DNA of 30,110 nucleotides, taken from Perlabentimonas sp034006965. GTDB taxonomy: Bacteria > Bacteroidota > Bacteroidia > Bacteroidales > Tenuifilaceae. How positions within the stretch are numbered: position 1 is the first letter of the stretch; every line of letters begins with the position of its first letter. Below, in pieces: positions 1-7,940 of this stretch. The notes beneath the pieces are model-generated. The model was not told where the DNA came from. It searched no databases and was given only the letters and a program-made list of their open reading frames with translations. Made by a program: the position numbers and the translations under genes. The stretch is taken from the NCBI GenBank assembly GCA_034006965.1, contig JAVERU010000023.1, positions 1 through 30,110 on the forward strand, in the 5' to 3' direction.

Positions 1-1215
1 CTCATCCTGGTTATTCTCTAGCAATGCGGCTAATACCCTTGGTAATGCTAAGGAACTGCCATTTAGCGTATGTGCAAGCTGGTTCCGGGTTTCGCCCTCC
101 TCGCGATAGCGAAGCTTTAGCCTGTTTGCTTGAAAAGACTCGAAGTTGGAAACGGAGCTTACCTCGAGCCACTTCTCTTGCGCTGCCGAGTAAACCTCAA
201 AATCGTAGGTTAAGGCCGATGTGAAGCTCATATCGCCACCGCAAAGACGGACTATGCGGTAGGGTAGCTCCAGCTTCGTAAGGATTCCCTCTACGTGCGC
301 CACCATCTCATCTAAACTTTCGTATGACTTGCTTGGATGCTGCACCTGCACAATCTCCACCTTATCAAACTGATGTAAGCGGTTTAAGCCACGAACGTCT
401 TTTCCGTATGATCCCGCCTCGCGACGAAAGCAAGGGGTGTATGCCGTTAGCTTTATTGGAAAATCAGAAGCATTTAGAATAACATCTCTAAAGATATTGG
501 TTACCGGCACCTCAGCCGTGGGAATAAGGTAAAAGTTATCGGCCACTGCATGGTACATCTGGCCCTCCTTATCGGGTAGCTGGCCAGTGCCGTAGGCTGA
601 ATCCTCGTTCACCATTAGGGGTGGCATAAACTCGCGGTAGCCGGCGGCAATATTCTCCTCCAAGAAAAAGTTTATAAGCGCACGTTGTAGCTTGGCTCCC
701 TTGCCTTTATACACAGGGAAACCGCTTCCAGTGATTTTCACACCCAGTTCAAAGTCGATGATATCGAAATCTTTGGCCAATTCCCAATGGGGTTTTGCAT
801 TTTGATGGAGCGATGGAACTGTTCCACCCGCACGTACCTCAACATTATCATCGGCCGATTTCCCTTGGGGAACCGATGGATGGGGCAGGTTTGGAATCTT
901 AACCAAGGTATCGGCTAGCTCCTTCTCCACCTCGACCATATGTTGCGATAGCTGCTTTGACTCCTCCTTTAGACTCGATACCCTTTGCTTGGCAGTCTCC
1001 GCGTCACTAGCCTTGCCCTGCTTAAACATATTGCCTATCTCTTTCGACAAAGCGTTCTGCTTAGCCAACAACGAATCAAGCTGTCCTTGCAACGATTTAC
1101 GTTCGCCATCAAGGCTTATCACCTTCTCAACAAGCTCTTTTGCATCGAAGTTTTTTATTAGGAGACGGGCAATCACCTCCTCCTTGTTTTCGTGGATTTG
1201 TTTAAGCGTAAGCAT
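1..1215 (-). CDS. serS: Seryl-tRNA synthetase, 3' end off the window
   Basis: Charges tRNA(Ser) with serine in the cytoplasm. The frame is open from an ATG at 1213-1215 to the left edge, 405 codons; the family is usually about 420-430 residues, so only the last few residues are missing. The N-terminal ~110 residues form the expected long antiparallel coiled-coil arm (starts MLTLKQIHENKEEVIARL, rich in K, E and Q). The class II catalytic core follows, with motif 2 in the segment TPCFRREAGSYGKDVRGL and the C-terminal motif 3 stretch around NGSSLALPRVLAALLENNQ. It lies 89 bases downstream of rpmA, across a strong terminator hairpin, with only about 20 bases between that hairpin and its ATG. I see no separate TAnnTTTG promoter there, so readthrough from rplU-rpmA is possible (inference). 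Identification is secure. Confidence 0.96.
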   Translation of the reverse strand, partial: MLTLKQIHENKEEVIARLLIKNFDAKELVEKVISLDGERKSLQGQLDSLLAKQNALSKEIGNMFKQGKASDAETAKQRVSSLKEESKQLSQHMVEVEKELADTLVKIPNLPHPSVPQGKSADDNVEVRAGGTVPSLHQNAKPHWELAKDFDIIDFELGVKITGSGFPVYKGKGAKLQRALINFFLEENIAAGYREFMPPLMVNEDSAYGTGQLPDKEGQMYHAVADNFYLIPTAEVPVTNIFRDVILNASDFPIKLTAYTPCFRREAGSYGKDVRGLNRLHQFDKVEIVQVQHPSKSYESLDEMVAHVEGILTKLELPYRIVRLCGGDMSFTSALTYDFEVYSAAQEKWLEVSSVSNFESFQANRLKLRYREEGETRNQLAHTLNGSSLALPRVLAALLENNQDE

Positions 1216-1235
1216 ATTGGTAGGTATTATTAAAG

Positions 1236-1283
1236 AAAAATCCCCTGAACTTACACATTTCAGGTAAGCTGCAGGAGATTTTT
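1236..1283 (-). terminator. Rho-independent terminator after rpmA, just upstream of serS
   Basis: A 12-bp stem (1236-1247 with 1272-1283, one G-U wobble on the RNA) carries an inner 5-bp stem (1250-1254 with 1264-1268). The outer arms are runs of five A and five T, so it can terminate on either strand. On the minus strand it follows the rpmA stop at 1305 and precedes serS. Confidence 0.8.
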
Positions 1284-1304
1284 ATACTGAAAGTATGCAA
1301 AAAA

Positions 1305-1565
1305 CTAGCTTTCTGCTGGAATAACTGAAACGTACGATTTGTTCTCGGCCTTTTTGCGGAACGCAACGGTTCCATCGACAAGTGCAAACAAGGTATGATC
1401 TTTCCCCATACCCACATTCTGACCTGGATTATGCTTGGTTCCCCTTTGGCGAACGATGATATTACCCGCTTTGCATACCTGACCGCCAAAAAGTTTTACG
1501 CCTAATCGTTTGCTTTCTGATTCGCGTCCGTTGTTGGAACTACCTGCCCCTTTCTTATGTGCCAT
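1305..1565 (-). CDS. rpmA: 50S ribosomal protein L27
   Basis: Large-subunit protein whose N-terminal tail reaches towards the peptidyl-transferase centre. It has 86 residues, the normal length, and begins MAHKKGAGSSNNGRESES, the conserved bacterial L27 start. It continues with the conserved LGVKLFGGQ, GNIIVRQRGTK and NVGMGKDHTLFAL segments. The N-terminus lacks the cleavable extension found in Firmicutes, so no processing is expected. It lies 20 bases downstream of rplU in the usual L21-L27 order and very probably shares its transcript. Confidence 0.98.
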   Translation of the reverse strand: MAHKKGAGSSNNGRESESKRLGVKLFGGQVCKAGNIIVRQRGTKHNPGQNVGMGKDHTLFALVDGTVAFRKKAENKSYVSVIPAES

Positions 1566-1585
1566 TTTCTAAATCTTTTATACGG

Positions 1586-1897
1586 TTATGCTACAATTTC
1601 TCCGATTTGGATTTGGGTGAACTGCTGCCTATGGCCGTTCTTCACCTTGTAACCCTTACGTCTCTTCTTTTTGAAGACGATAACTTTATCACCCTTAACA
1701 TGATCAAGAACCTTGGCAGTTACCTTAGCGTTCTCAACGGTTGGGGATCCAATGGTTACTTTGCCTTCATTATCAACAAGTAGAACCTTGTCGAAATTTA
1801 TCTCGGTGCCTTCCTCAGCCTCAAGGCGATGAACAAAGATTTTTTGATCCTTCTGCACCTTAAATTGCTGTCCTGCAATGTTTACAATAGCGTACAT
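1586..1897 (-). CDS. rplU: 50S ribosomal protein L21
   Basis: Large-subunit ribosomal protein that binds 23S rRNA. It has 103 residues, the standard length, beginning MYAIVNIAGQQFKVQKDQ with the conserved LLVDNEGKVTIGSPTVENAKVTA core and the C-terminal KKKRRKGYKVKNGHRQQFTQIQI signature. It is the first gene of the rplU-rpmA pair and has a well-formed Bacteroidota promoter at 1939-1968. Confidence 0.98.
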   Translation of the reverse strand: MYAIVNIAGQQFKVQKDQKIFVHRLEAEEGTEINFDKVLLVDNEGKVTIGSPTVENAKVTAKVLDHVKGDKVIVFKKKRRKGYKVKNGHRQQFTQIQIGEIVA

Positions 1898-1938
1898 TAT
1901 GTTTGAATATTTATAGTGTTCAACACTTTTTGGGCTTG

Positions 1939-1968
1939 CAAAAGTAGAAAAGATAATTTGAATAACAA
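1939..1968 (-). promoter_or_regulatory. Bacteroidota-type promoter for rplU-rpmA
   Basis: Read on the minus strand, a -33 TTG (1966-1968) is followed 19 bases later by TACTTTTG (1939-1946), an exact match to the Bacteroidota -7 consensus TAnnTTTG. The expected transcript start lies about 35-40 bases before the rplU ATG. Confidence 0.7.
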
Positions 1969-2070
1969 AAATTTATGAGAATAATTTACTCTACGCTCTA
2001 ATCAATTAACAAAAAAAGAATTAACAGCATTAAAATGCAAGGCGCTTGGCCCTTCTTTAATTAAGGAAAC

Positions 2071-4566
2071 TTACTCCTTTATGCACCTAACACTCGATCC
2101 ATAATTTTTAGGATTACGGAAAGTGCTGACCATTTCGGAGCCATTTACCTTTATCTCAATATAATGAGCTGCCCCATCGTCGTACGAGGTTCCAGTCCAC
2201 CAAAGTTCCACAGCTCCAACCTGTTGAAAACTACCGCTCTGGTCCCTAAATCCGGCAGGCAATCCTCCAAAATTAAAACGATCATCGCCACTGTTTGTGG
2301 CATTAAAATTCCAACGTGGGTGTTCGGAAACATCACACTCTCCGCCACTTGGATGACCCAATTGACGACAAGACTTCAACTGATTACCGACCTGATTGGG
2401 ATCAACACTGGAGACATAGTTTCCAAGCGCATCCCAGTCGCTGATTGTTGCTACACGCCAGCCAGTGGGGCACAAACCACGCTCATCATCCACCGCATAC
2501 CAGTTATAAAGAGCTCCATAGGCATCTAGCACCTCCTGCTCTGAACTTAGGCCTGATATACTGGCAAAAGAATATACACCGTAAACACCTGTTGTCGCCG
2601 ATCCCCAGTCAGTATCTTTAACTATTGGATCACCATTACTATAATGTGTGGTCTTAAGGTTCTCCCTTATCCAGCACTGCCCCCCTATGTAAACAGTATT
2701 ATAAACATTACCATCGTAATCGGTAACGGTGGGTGCATCTGAGCAGGAATCACCATCATCAACAGAGGATAGCGTTTCAAAATTGGCCACAAGGGTCACA
2801 TCGCTCTCAGGCATAGTGTACGTGTAGCTTGCGCTGGTGCTTACCTCGGTGCCTTCCAGTGTCCAGCTCACAAACTGGTAGCCCGCCTCGGGGGTGGCAA
2901 CAAGGGCAACGCCCTCGCCAGCCTCATAGCTGCCTGCGCCGATGGCCGTGCCTGTACCCTCAGGGTTGATGATGATGCTTAGGCTGTACTGCGTGGCGGG
3001 AATCGCCTCGAAGTTAGCCACAAGGGTTACGTCACCCTCGGGCATGGTGTAGGTGTAACTTGCGCTGGTGCTTATCTCGGTGCCTTCGAGCGTCCAGTTT
3101 ACAAACTGGTAACCCGCCTCGGGGGTGGCAACAAGGGCAACGCCCTCGCCGGCCTCATAGCTGCCTGCGCCGATGGCCGTGCCTGTACCTAGTGGATTGA
3201 CATCTAGGGTAAGGTTATATAGAATTACCTCCTTAGTAGTTTCAAATTGCAATTCACTTCCATATGTAGTACCCACACTATTTGTTGCATAGGCACGTAA
3301 ATAGTATGTGGTTTCAGGATTTAATCCAGAAAGATTACTAACAAAACTTCCACTACCAACACCATCAGAAGTAATTCCAAGATACGAATCGATGGTAGGA
3401 TTGGATTCCGTACTCCAAACTACCCCTCGTGAAGTGATTTGTGCTGCACCATTGGAAACTATCTCGCCACCCGATTTTGCCGCCTCAAATGTAATATCTG
3501 TAATATCAACAGTATTCACTATGGGCAAACTCGCTGTCAATGGGATATCAAGCTTTTTCTGAATTCCATAGGCTGTACCAGCGTCATTTGTTGCGTAAGC
3601 ACTTACCCAATACGATTGACCTGCAGTAAATCCTTCGGCTAGGTTAGAAAAGGCACCAACACCTACACCAATAGATGCCTGTCCCAAATGATTAACTAGA
3701 GTTGGGTTCTCCGCTGTACTCCAAACCACTCCCCTATCAGTAACCGAAAGGCCCCCATCGGAAGTAACAACTCCACCTAGGATTGCAGACGATATGGTAA
3801 CATCAGTAGGAATACTGGTGGTTACCTGAGGAACTTGGGCAACGGGATCAGCGCCCTTAATACAACGAACCGAAAAGCCCATCTCCTTGGGATATAATGA
3901 TCGGCTCATACCACGATGTGAATGCAGGATGGTTCTAACCCAAACATGATCGTCGGTGCCTAATGTAGTACTCCACAGGTACGCCCACTTGCCTAAATTG
4001 GCAAAACCATCAGCCAAGGTGAAGGCGCCTGCAGGTAATACTCCAAAACCATAGTCATCGGTTCCAAACCGGCTATTATGCTCATCCCAACGAGGATGCT
4101 CGCTCGTACTATGCTCACCTCCTAATGGAGAGTTAACCTGGCGTCGGGACTTCAAAATACTACCCACGGTATTGTTGTTCCCCCAAGCTTTAGCATCGAT
4201 AAAATACACTAGCCGTTGCCAATCATCATCGGTGGGAACTCGCCAACCAGTGGGGCAAAGACCCCGTTCATCTTGAACTGCATACCAGTTATAGAGTTTG
4301 CCATAAATGGCATCGTTGGTGGGGTTATCCTCATAGTTTGCCCAGATTCCTTCTGTAGCACTATTCCACAGAACTAAACTTTGATTGGTTAAAATCTCAT
4401 CTCCATTCCTATATTTACTTACCCTTAGGTTTTCAACCATCCATTCCTGACCTCCAATGACCTGTGTTTGGTACTCATTCCCATCAACATCGGTTACAGT
4501 TTGTCCAACAACAAAGAATGCAGACAGAAGCAACAAGGGTAATACTAGTAAAGTAATTTTTTTCAT
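2071..4566 (-). CDS. Exported double-FISUMP protein with FN3-like and InlB-B-like repeats
   Basis: Probably a secreted or surface protein of unknown function. I place the start at 4566 because MKKITLLVLPLLLLSAFF is a clear signal peptide; the longer in-frame start (4605) puts 13 residues before it. The mature protein (831 residues with signal) has five parts. Residues ~23-238 are a Fibrobacter succinogenes major paralogous (FISUMP) domain with GLCPTGWRVP and a terminal SVRCIK. Residues ~246-340 and ~348-446 are two fibronectin-III-like repeats, each with RGVVWST and a YATN strand. Residues ~451-598 are two nearly identical 77-residue InlB B-like repeats. Residues ~613-831 are a second FISUMP domain, again with CPTGWRV and SVRCIKE. 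No type IX C-terminal sorting domain is visible. The domains are seen; any adhesive or carbohydrate-related role is inference. Confidence 0.85.
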   Translation of the reverse strand: MKKITLLVLPLLLLSAFFVVGQTVTDVDGNEYQTQVIGGQEWMVENLRVSKYRNGDEILTNQSLVLWNSATEGIWANYEDNPTNDAIYGKLYNWYAVQDERGLCPTGWRVPTDDDWQRLVYFIDAKAWGNNNTVGSILKSRRQVNSPLGGEHSTSEHPRWDEHNSRFGTDDYGFGVLPAGAFTLADGFANLGKWAYLWSTTLGTDDHVWVRTILHSHRGMSRSLYPKEMGFSVRCIKGADPVAQVPQVTTSIPTDVTISSAILGGVVTSDGGLSVTDRGVVWSTAENPTLVNHLGQASIGVGVGAFSNLAEGFTAGQSYWVSAYATNDAGTAYGIQKKLDIPLTASLPIVNTVDITDITFEAAKSGGEIVSNGAAQITSRGVVWSTESNPTIDSYLGITSDGVGSGSFVSNLSGLNPETTYYLRAYATNSVGTTYGSELQFETTKEVILYNLTLDVNPLGTGTAIGAGSYEAGEGVALVATPEAGYQFVNWTLEGTEISTSASYTYTMPEGDVTLVANFEAIPATQYSLSIIINPEGTGTAIGAGSYEAGEGVALVATPEAGYQFVSWTLEGTEVSTSASYTYTMPESDVTLVANFETLSSVDDGDSCSDAPTVTDYDGNVYNTVYIGGQCWIRENLKTTHYSNGDPIVKDTDWGSATTGVYGVYSFASISGLSSEQEVLDAYGALYNWYAVDDERGLCPTGWRVATISDWDALGNYVSSVDPNQVGNQLKSCRQLGHPSGGECDVSEHPRWNFNATNSGDDRFNFGGLPAGFRDQSGSFQQVGAVELWWTGTSYDDGAAHYIEIKVNGSEMVSTFRNPKNYGSSVRCIKE
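2777..3190 (-). repeat. Tandem 231-bp coding repeat (two InlB B-like units)
   Basis: Two copies offset by exactly 231 bases (77 codons), roughly 2777-2959 and 3008-3190. They are nearly identical in DNA, including long exact blocks around the AGSYEAGEGVALVATPEAGYQF coding part. Similarity at silent positions points to recent duplication or gene conversion rather than only protein-level constraint. Confidence 0.85.
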
Positions 4567-4593
4567 ATAGCTTGTGGGTTTGGATAATGCATA

Positions 4594-4601
4594 CAAATTT
4601 A
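4594..4601 (-). promoter_or_regulatory. Possible -7 element of the FISUMP gene
   Basis: On the minus strand TAAATTTG fits TAnnTTTG and lies about 28 bases before the chosen ATG at 4566. No TTG is seen at the right distance upstream, so the call is weak. Confidence 0.35.
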
Positions 4602-4773
4602 ACAAAAATGCTTTACGGTATGTGCTGATGCTAAGGATTCTATATTTATTTTGAAAAATGGAAGCATAAAATCACCCAAAGAACCATTAACATTGACATT
4701 AAACGAGACTAATAACCAATATGTTACAAGCCACCAACGATAACATCAATAAGGCTTAACAAACATACAAAGA

Positions 4774-4807
4774 AACAGTCAATTGCCTTAAAAAACAATT
4801 GACTGTT
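4774..4807 (-). terminator. 12-bp hairpin after the M28 peptidase gene
   Basis: Perfect inverted repeat AACAGTCAATTG / CAATTGACTGTT with a 10-base A-rich loop, 78 bases beyond the peptidase stop (4885). The following minus-strand sequence is T-rich but not a clean T run, so it may be a weak terminator or an RNA-stabilising hairpin. Nothing else is seen in 4606-4884. Confidence 0.5.
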
Positions 4808-4884
4808 AATATGTTTACTGATCAGATAAGAAGATTACCTCTCTGCAAGCTAACTCAACGATAGAACCATCTACCCGAAAGCCC

Positions 4885-6358
4885 CTACCTATTGGCTAGG
4901 TTCCACAGACCAAGAAACAACATTTGCGATGCATCCTTCATAATTTCTGGGGTAATGGTTAGCTCAGGCTTATCGTTGGGGTGGTGGTAGTTTACCGGCA
5001 TCACCCTCTCGGTGATACCAACGCTTACAGCGCTATACCCTGCCTTTAAAAAAACTGCTGCATCGCTACGGGGGCGGGTACGTGGTATCCGTGCAGGTGA
5101 GGAGGAAAAACTACGATGCACAAAATCGGTATTGGCTTTCGAGAATGCCTCAAGAATATGTGGGTAACTTTCGGCACCCCATAGAGCCAATCCCTTGCCA
5201 TTACCCACCATATCGAGGTTGATAAAGCACACCGTTTTTTCTTTAGGAATTGTAGGATTATTCACAAAGTAGCTGCTTCCAATCAGACCAGTTTCCTCGG
5301 CACCAATAAAGAAAAAGGCAACCGATCGTTTTGGTTTTTCGGGTAGATGAGCCAACGCTCTAGCCACCTCCATAAGATTAGCCACACCAGTTGCATTGTC
5401 GAGAGCACTAGGCAGCAAAACACCTGGGTTTCCCTGCCCATCGAGATGGGCACCAACAAGAATAACCTCATCCTTAAGAGCTGGGTCGCTACCCTCAACA
5501 ATGCCAAGCACATTACTGGTGATGGTGTGGGGGTGATGTATTGTTTGGGCAACAATTCGCGCATTCTTCCTAAGGCTCATCGATGCAGGTTTCATCGTTT
5601 CGTGAATCCTGCTCTTTAGCGCATCATACTCTTTACCAGTACCAAAGAACAGATCCTTCACCACATCGTCGCCAATATGAGCATATACCATTCCTTCCTG
5701 AAATGGGATGCTGGGGTTTGCAATGGTTCCAACGTAAAGCACTCCTGCAGCACCTTTCTCTAAGGCATTCTTAAATTTATACTGATGGAGGCTATATGGC
5801 ACCCACTTTTCCACATCGTGGTGATCGCTTTTGGCGGGTGACTCGGAGGCAAACACCACAATTTTCCCCTTTACATCAACCCCCTATGTAATCGTCGTAA
5901 CCCAACTCGGGAGCAGATATCCCAAACCCAACATAAACCACCTCGCCCTCAACAACGCCCGAGTCGGAATTTGAGCCCGGGAAAAACTGATCGGGGATGG
6001 TGTATGGTTTCCTTATGGTATCTCCTTTCTGGATAACGATTAGCTCCACCTCACCTGGCGACAGCACTTGGGTGTAGGGCCAAGGATACATTTGGTAATA
6101 GCTATTATTTTCGCCTGCAGGCTGCACTCCCCATTGGGAAAGGTGATCGACAACCCAGCTGGCAATTAGGTTATACCCTTCAGATCCAGCGCCACGCCCC
6201 TCGTACTTGGGAAGGCACATTTCATGCACATAATCCATTAATGTATGACTCGATATGCTGTGAGCAGCATCAATTACCTCCTTGGGATATTCCTGAGCAG
6301 CTAGCCGAAGGGAAAACACCGATAGTGCTATTGCTGCAATTAAAACAAGTGGCCTCAT
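4885..6358 (-). pseudogene. Exported M28-family zinc metallopeptidase, frameshifted
   Basis: Encodes a secreted aminopeptidase-like M28 enzyme in two frames. The first part (6358 to 5876) starts with a signal peptide, MRPLVLIAAIALSVFSLRLAAQ, then ~140 residues ending GYDDYIGG and a stop. The second part (down to 4885) continues out of frame. Reading one C fewer in the five-C run at 5880-5884 joins them as YDDYIGVDVKGKIVVFAS, giving a continuous ~490-residue protein. PA-like segments and the full M28 metal set are present: AHLD, ALDNATG, GAEETG, NLDMVG and YHHPND. Because every catalytic motif survives and only one homopolymer base is wrong, a sequencing error or very recent mutation is likelier than old decay. 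Substrate cannot be told. Confidence 0.85.
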
Positions 6359-6417
6359 TTGTCGATTTTTAACTATTTAGATGCTGATTAGTAAAAAGGT
6401 TTACCCATGGAACCTTT

Positions 6418-6448
6418 TCGACTACCCTCCAATTTTTCACTATATTTG
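6418..6448 (+). promoter_or_regulatory. Likely prfB promoter
   Basis: TATATTTG at 6441-6448 matches TAnnTTTG and sits 25 bases before the prfB ATG. The base triplet 20 bases upstream is TCG rather than TTG (6418-6420), one mismatch. Confidence 0.5.
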
Positions 6449-6473
6449 CACCCATAAACTTGGCATATTACTA

Positions 6474-7566
6474 ATGATTACCACCGACCAAATAAAAGAT
6501 CTATTCAAGCGCACCGATGCGCTGAGGAGGCATCTTTGACATCGACAGCAGAATAGTACGCCTTGAGGAGGAGGAGCAAAAATCGCAGGATCCCTCGTTT
6601 TGGGACAACCCCACCGAAGCCGAAAAGCAGCTAAAAGTTATTGCCGACATCAAGAATTGGATTACCTCATACAACGAGGTTTGCAGTGCTGTGGATGATC
6701 TACAGGTAATTTTCGACTTCTGTAAAGAGGGTGAGGGATCTGAGGATGAGGTTACGCAGCAGTATCAACAGGCTCTCTCGAAGATTGAAGATCTAGAGAT
6801 GATGAACATGCTACGCCACGAGGAGGACAAGCTAGGTGCAATTCTTAAAATAAATTCGGGGGCAGGTGGCATTGACAGCATGGACTGGGCCGAGATGCTC
6901 ATGCGCATGTACCTGCGATGGGGCGAGCGCAATGGATTTAAAACCACGCTAATGGAAATGCTTGAGGGGGATGAGGCTGGCATTAAATCGGCTACCATTG
7001 AGTTCGAAGGAGAGCTGGCCTACGGGTTTCTAAAGGGCGAAAATGGGGTTCACCGCTTGGTACGCATCTCACCTTTCAACTCCAACGGCAAGCGCCATAC
7101 ATCATTCGCATCAGTTTTTGTTGCCCCAGCAATAGACGACACCATTGAGATAACGGTAAACCCAGCTGATATAAAATGGGACACCTACCGCTCCTCGGGT
7201 GCAGGTGGACAGAACGTGAACAAGGTGGAAACTGGAGTGAGGCTTCACCATATACCCACCGGAATTGTGGTTGAAAACACCGAAACACGGTCGCAGCACA
7301 ACAACCGCGAGAATGCCATGCGATTGCTCAAGGCTCATCTATACGAGTTGGAACTGCGCAAACGCAAGGAGAAGCAAGCCGAGGTGGAGGGTAAAAAGCT
7401 TAAAATTGAGTGGGGGTCGCAAATCCGCAACTACGTGCTACACCCATACAAGCTGGTTAAGGATGTTCGCACAGGGTATGAAACGGGCAATGTGCAAGAG
7501 GTACTCGATGGCGAAATCCACAGCTTTATAAAGGAGTACCTAATGCAGTTTGGGGCTGAGTACTAA
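6474..7566 (+). CDS. prfB: Peptide chain release factor 2, programmed +1 frameshift
   Basis: Terminates translation at UGA and UAA. Translation starts at ATG 6474 and runs 21 codons to an in-frame TGA at 6537-6539. A +1 slip on CTTTGAC moves the ribosome to GAC at 6538, and the frame stays open to the stop ending at 7566, giving about 363 residues, the normal RF2 length. The discriminator tripeptide SPF (in VRISPFNSNGK) and the GGQ catalytic loop (SSGAGGQNVNKVETG) are both present. The reading frame downstream of the slip has an internal ATG at 6691, but starting there would lose ~70 residues of domain 1, so it is not the true start. RF2 levels are expected to feed back on the shift, as in other bacteria (family knowledge). 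Confidence 0.97.
6525..6540 (+). promoter_or_regulatory. prfB +1 frameshift site with stimulatory Shine-Dalgarno
   Basis: AGGAGG (6525-6530), three bases (CAT), then CTT TGA C. Layout and spacing match the E. coli prfB recoding site (AGGGGG, three bases, CTT TGA C). The internal Shine-Dalgarno is perfect. Confidence 0.95.
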
Positions 7567-7940
7567 CCACTTCAAGTTGCTTTAACTCTATACCATCGAA
7601 AAAATGAGGCCACCATAGGCTCCCCTCGAATAGTTGTTCCCGCTTTCTCTACATTATGCGCAAGCAACTGGTAACCGAGGCAACACGGGCTATGCAACAA
7701 AAAAAACAGCTATTCGTGTAAACATCTTGATGATGCAATTTGTTACTGGCCATAATCTATGACAATGCTAACAAATGCATTTTCTTACATATATAACCAT
7801 CAGTTTATCAACATCATTTATGTTGGGTATTTGAAAAAATACAAAAAATTGGTTTAAAAATTTGTGATTGTTATACATGGCAAGTAATTTCGGCTTACAA
7901 TAAAAACCAAAGTTTTTAACCTAATCAAAAATCAACTAAC
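7567..7940 (+). other. 374-base intergenic region between prfB and hppA
   Basis: No gene of convincing length. 7627-7716 can fold as CGAATAG (7627-7633) with CTATTCG (7710-7716), enclosing CCCG (7639-7642) with CGGG (7686-7689). Whether this is an RNA structure is unclear. The 200 bases before hppA are AT-rich and probably hold its promoter, but I find no exact TAnnTTTG. Confidence 0.4.

Noticed and set aside
2164..2529. 121-codon plus-strand frame inside the FISUMP gene
   Set aside because: Antisense shadow; the minus-strand frame has a signal peptide and clear domains.
6474..6539. A 21-codon small ORF ahead of prfB
   Set aside because: It is the first part of prfB before the programmed frameshift, not a leader peptide gene.
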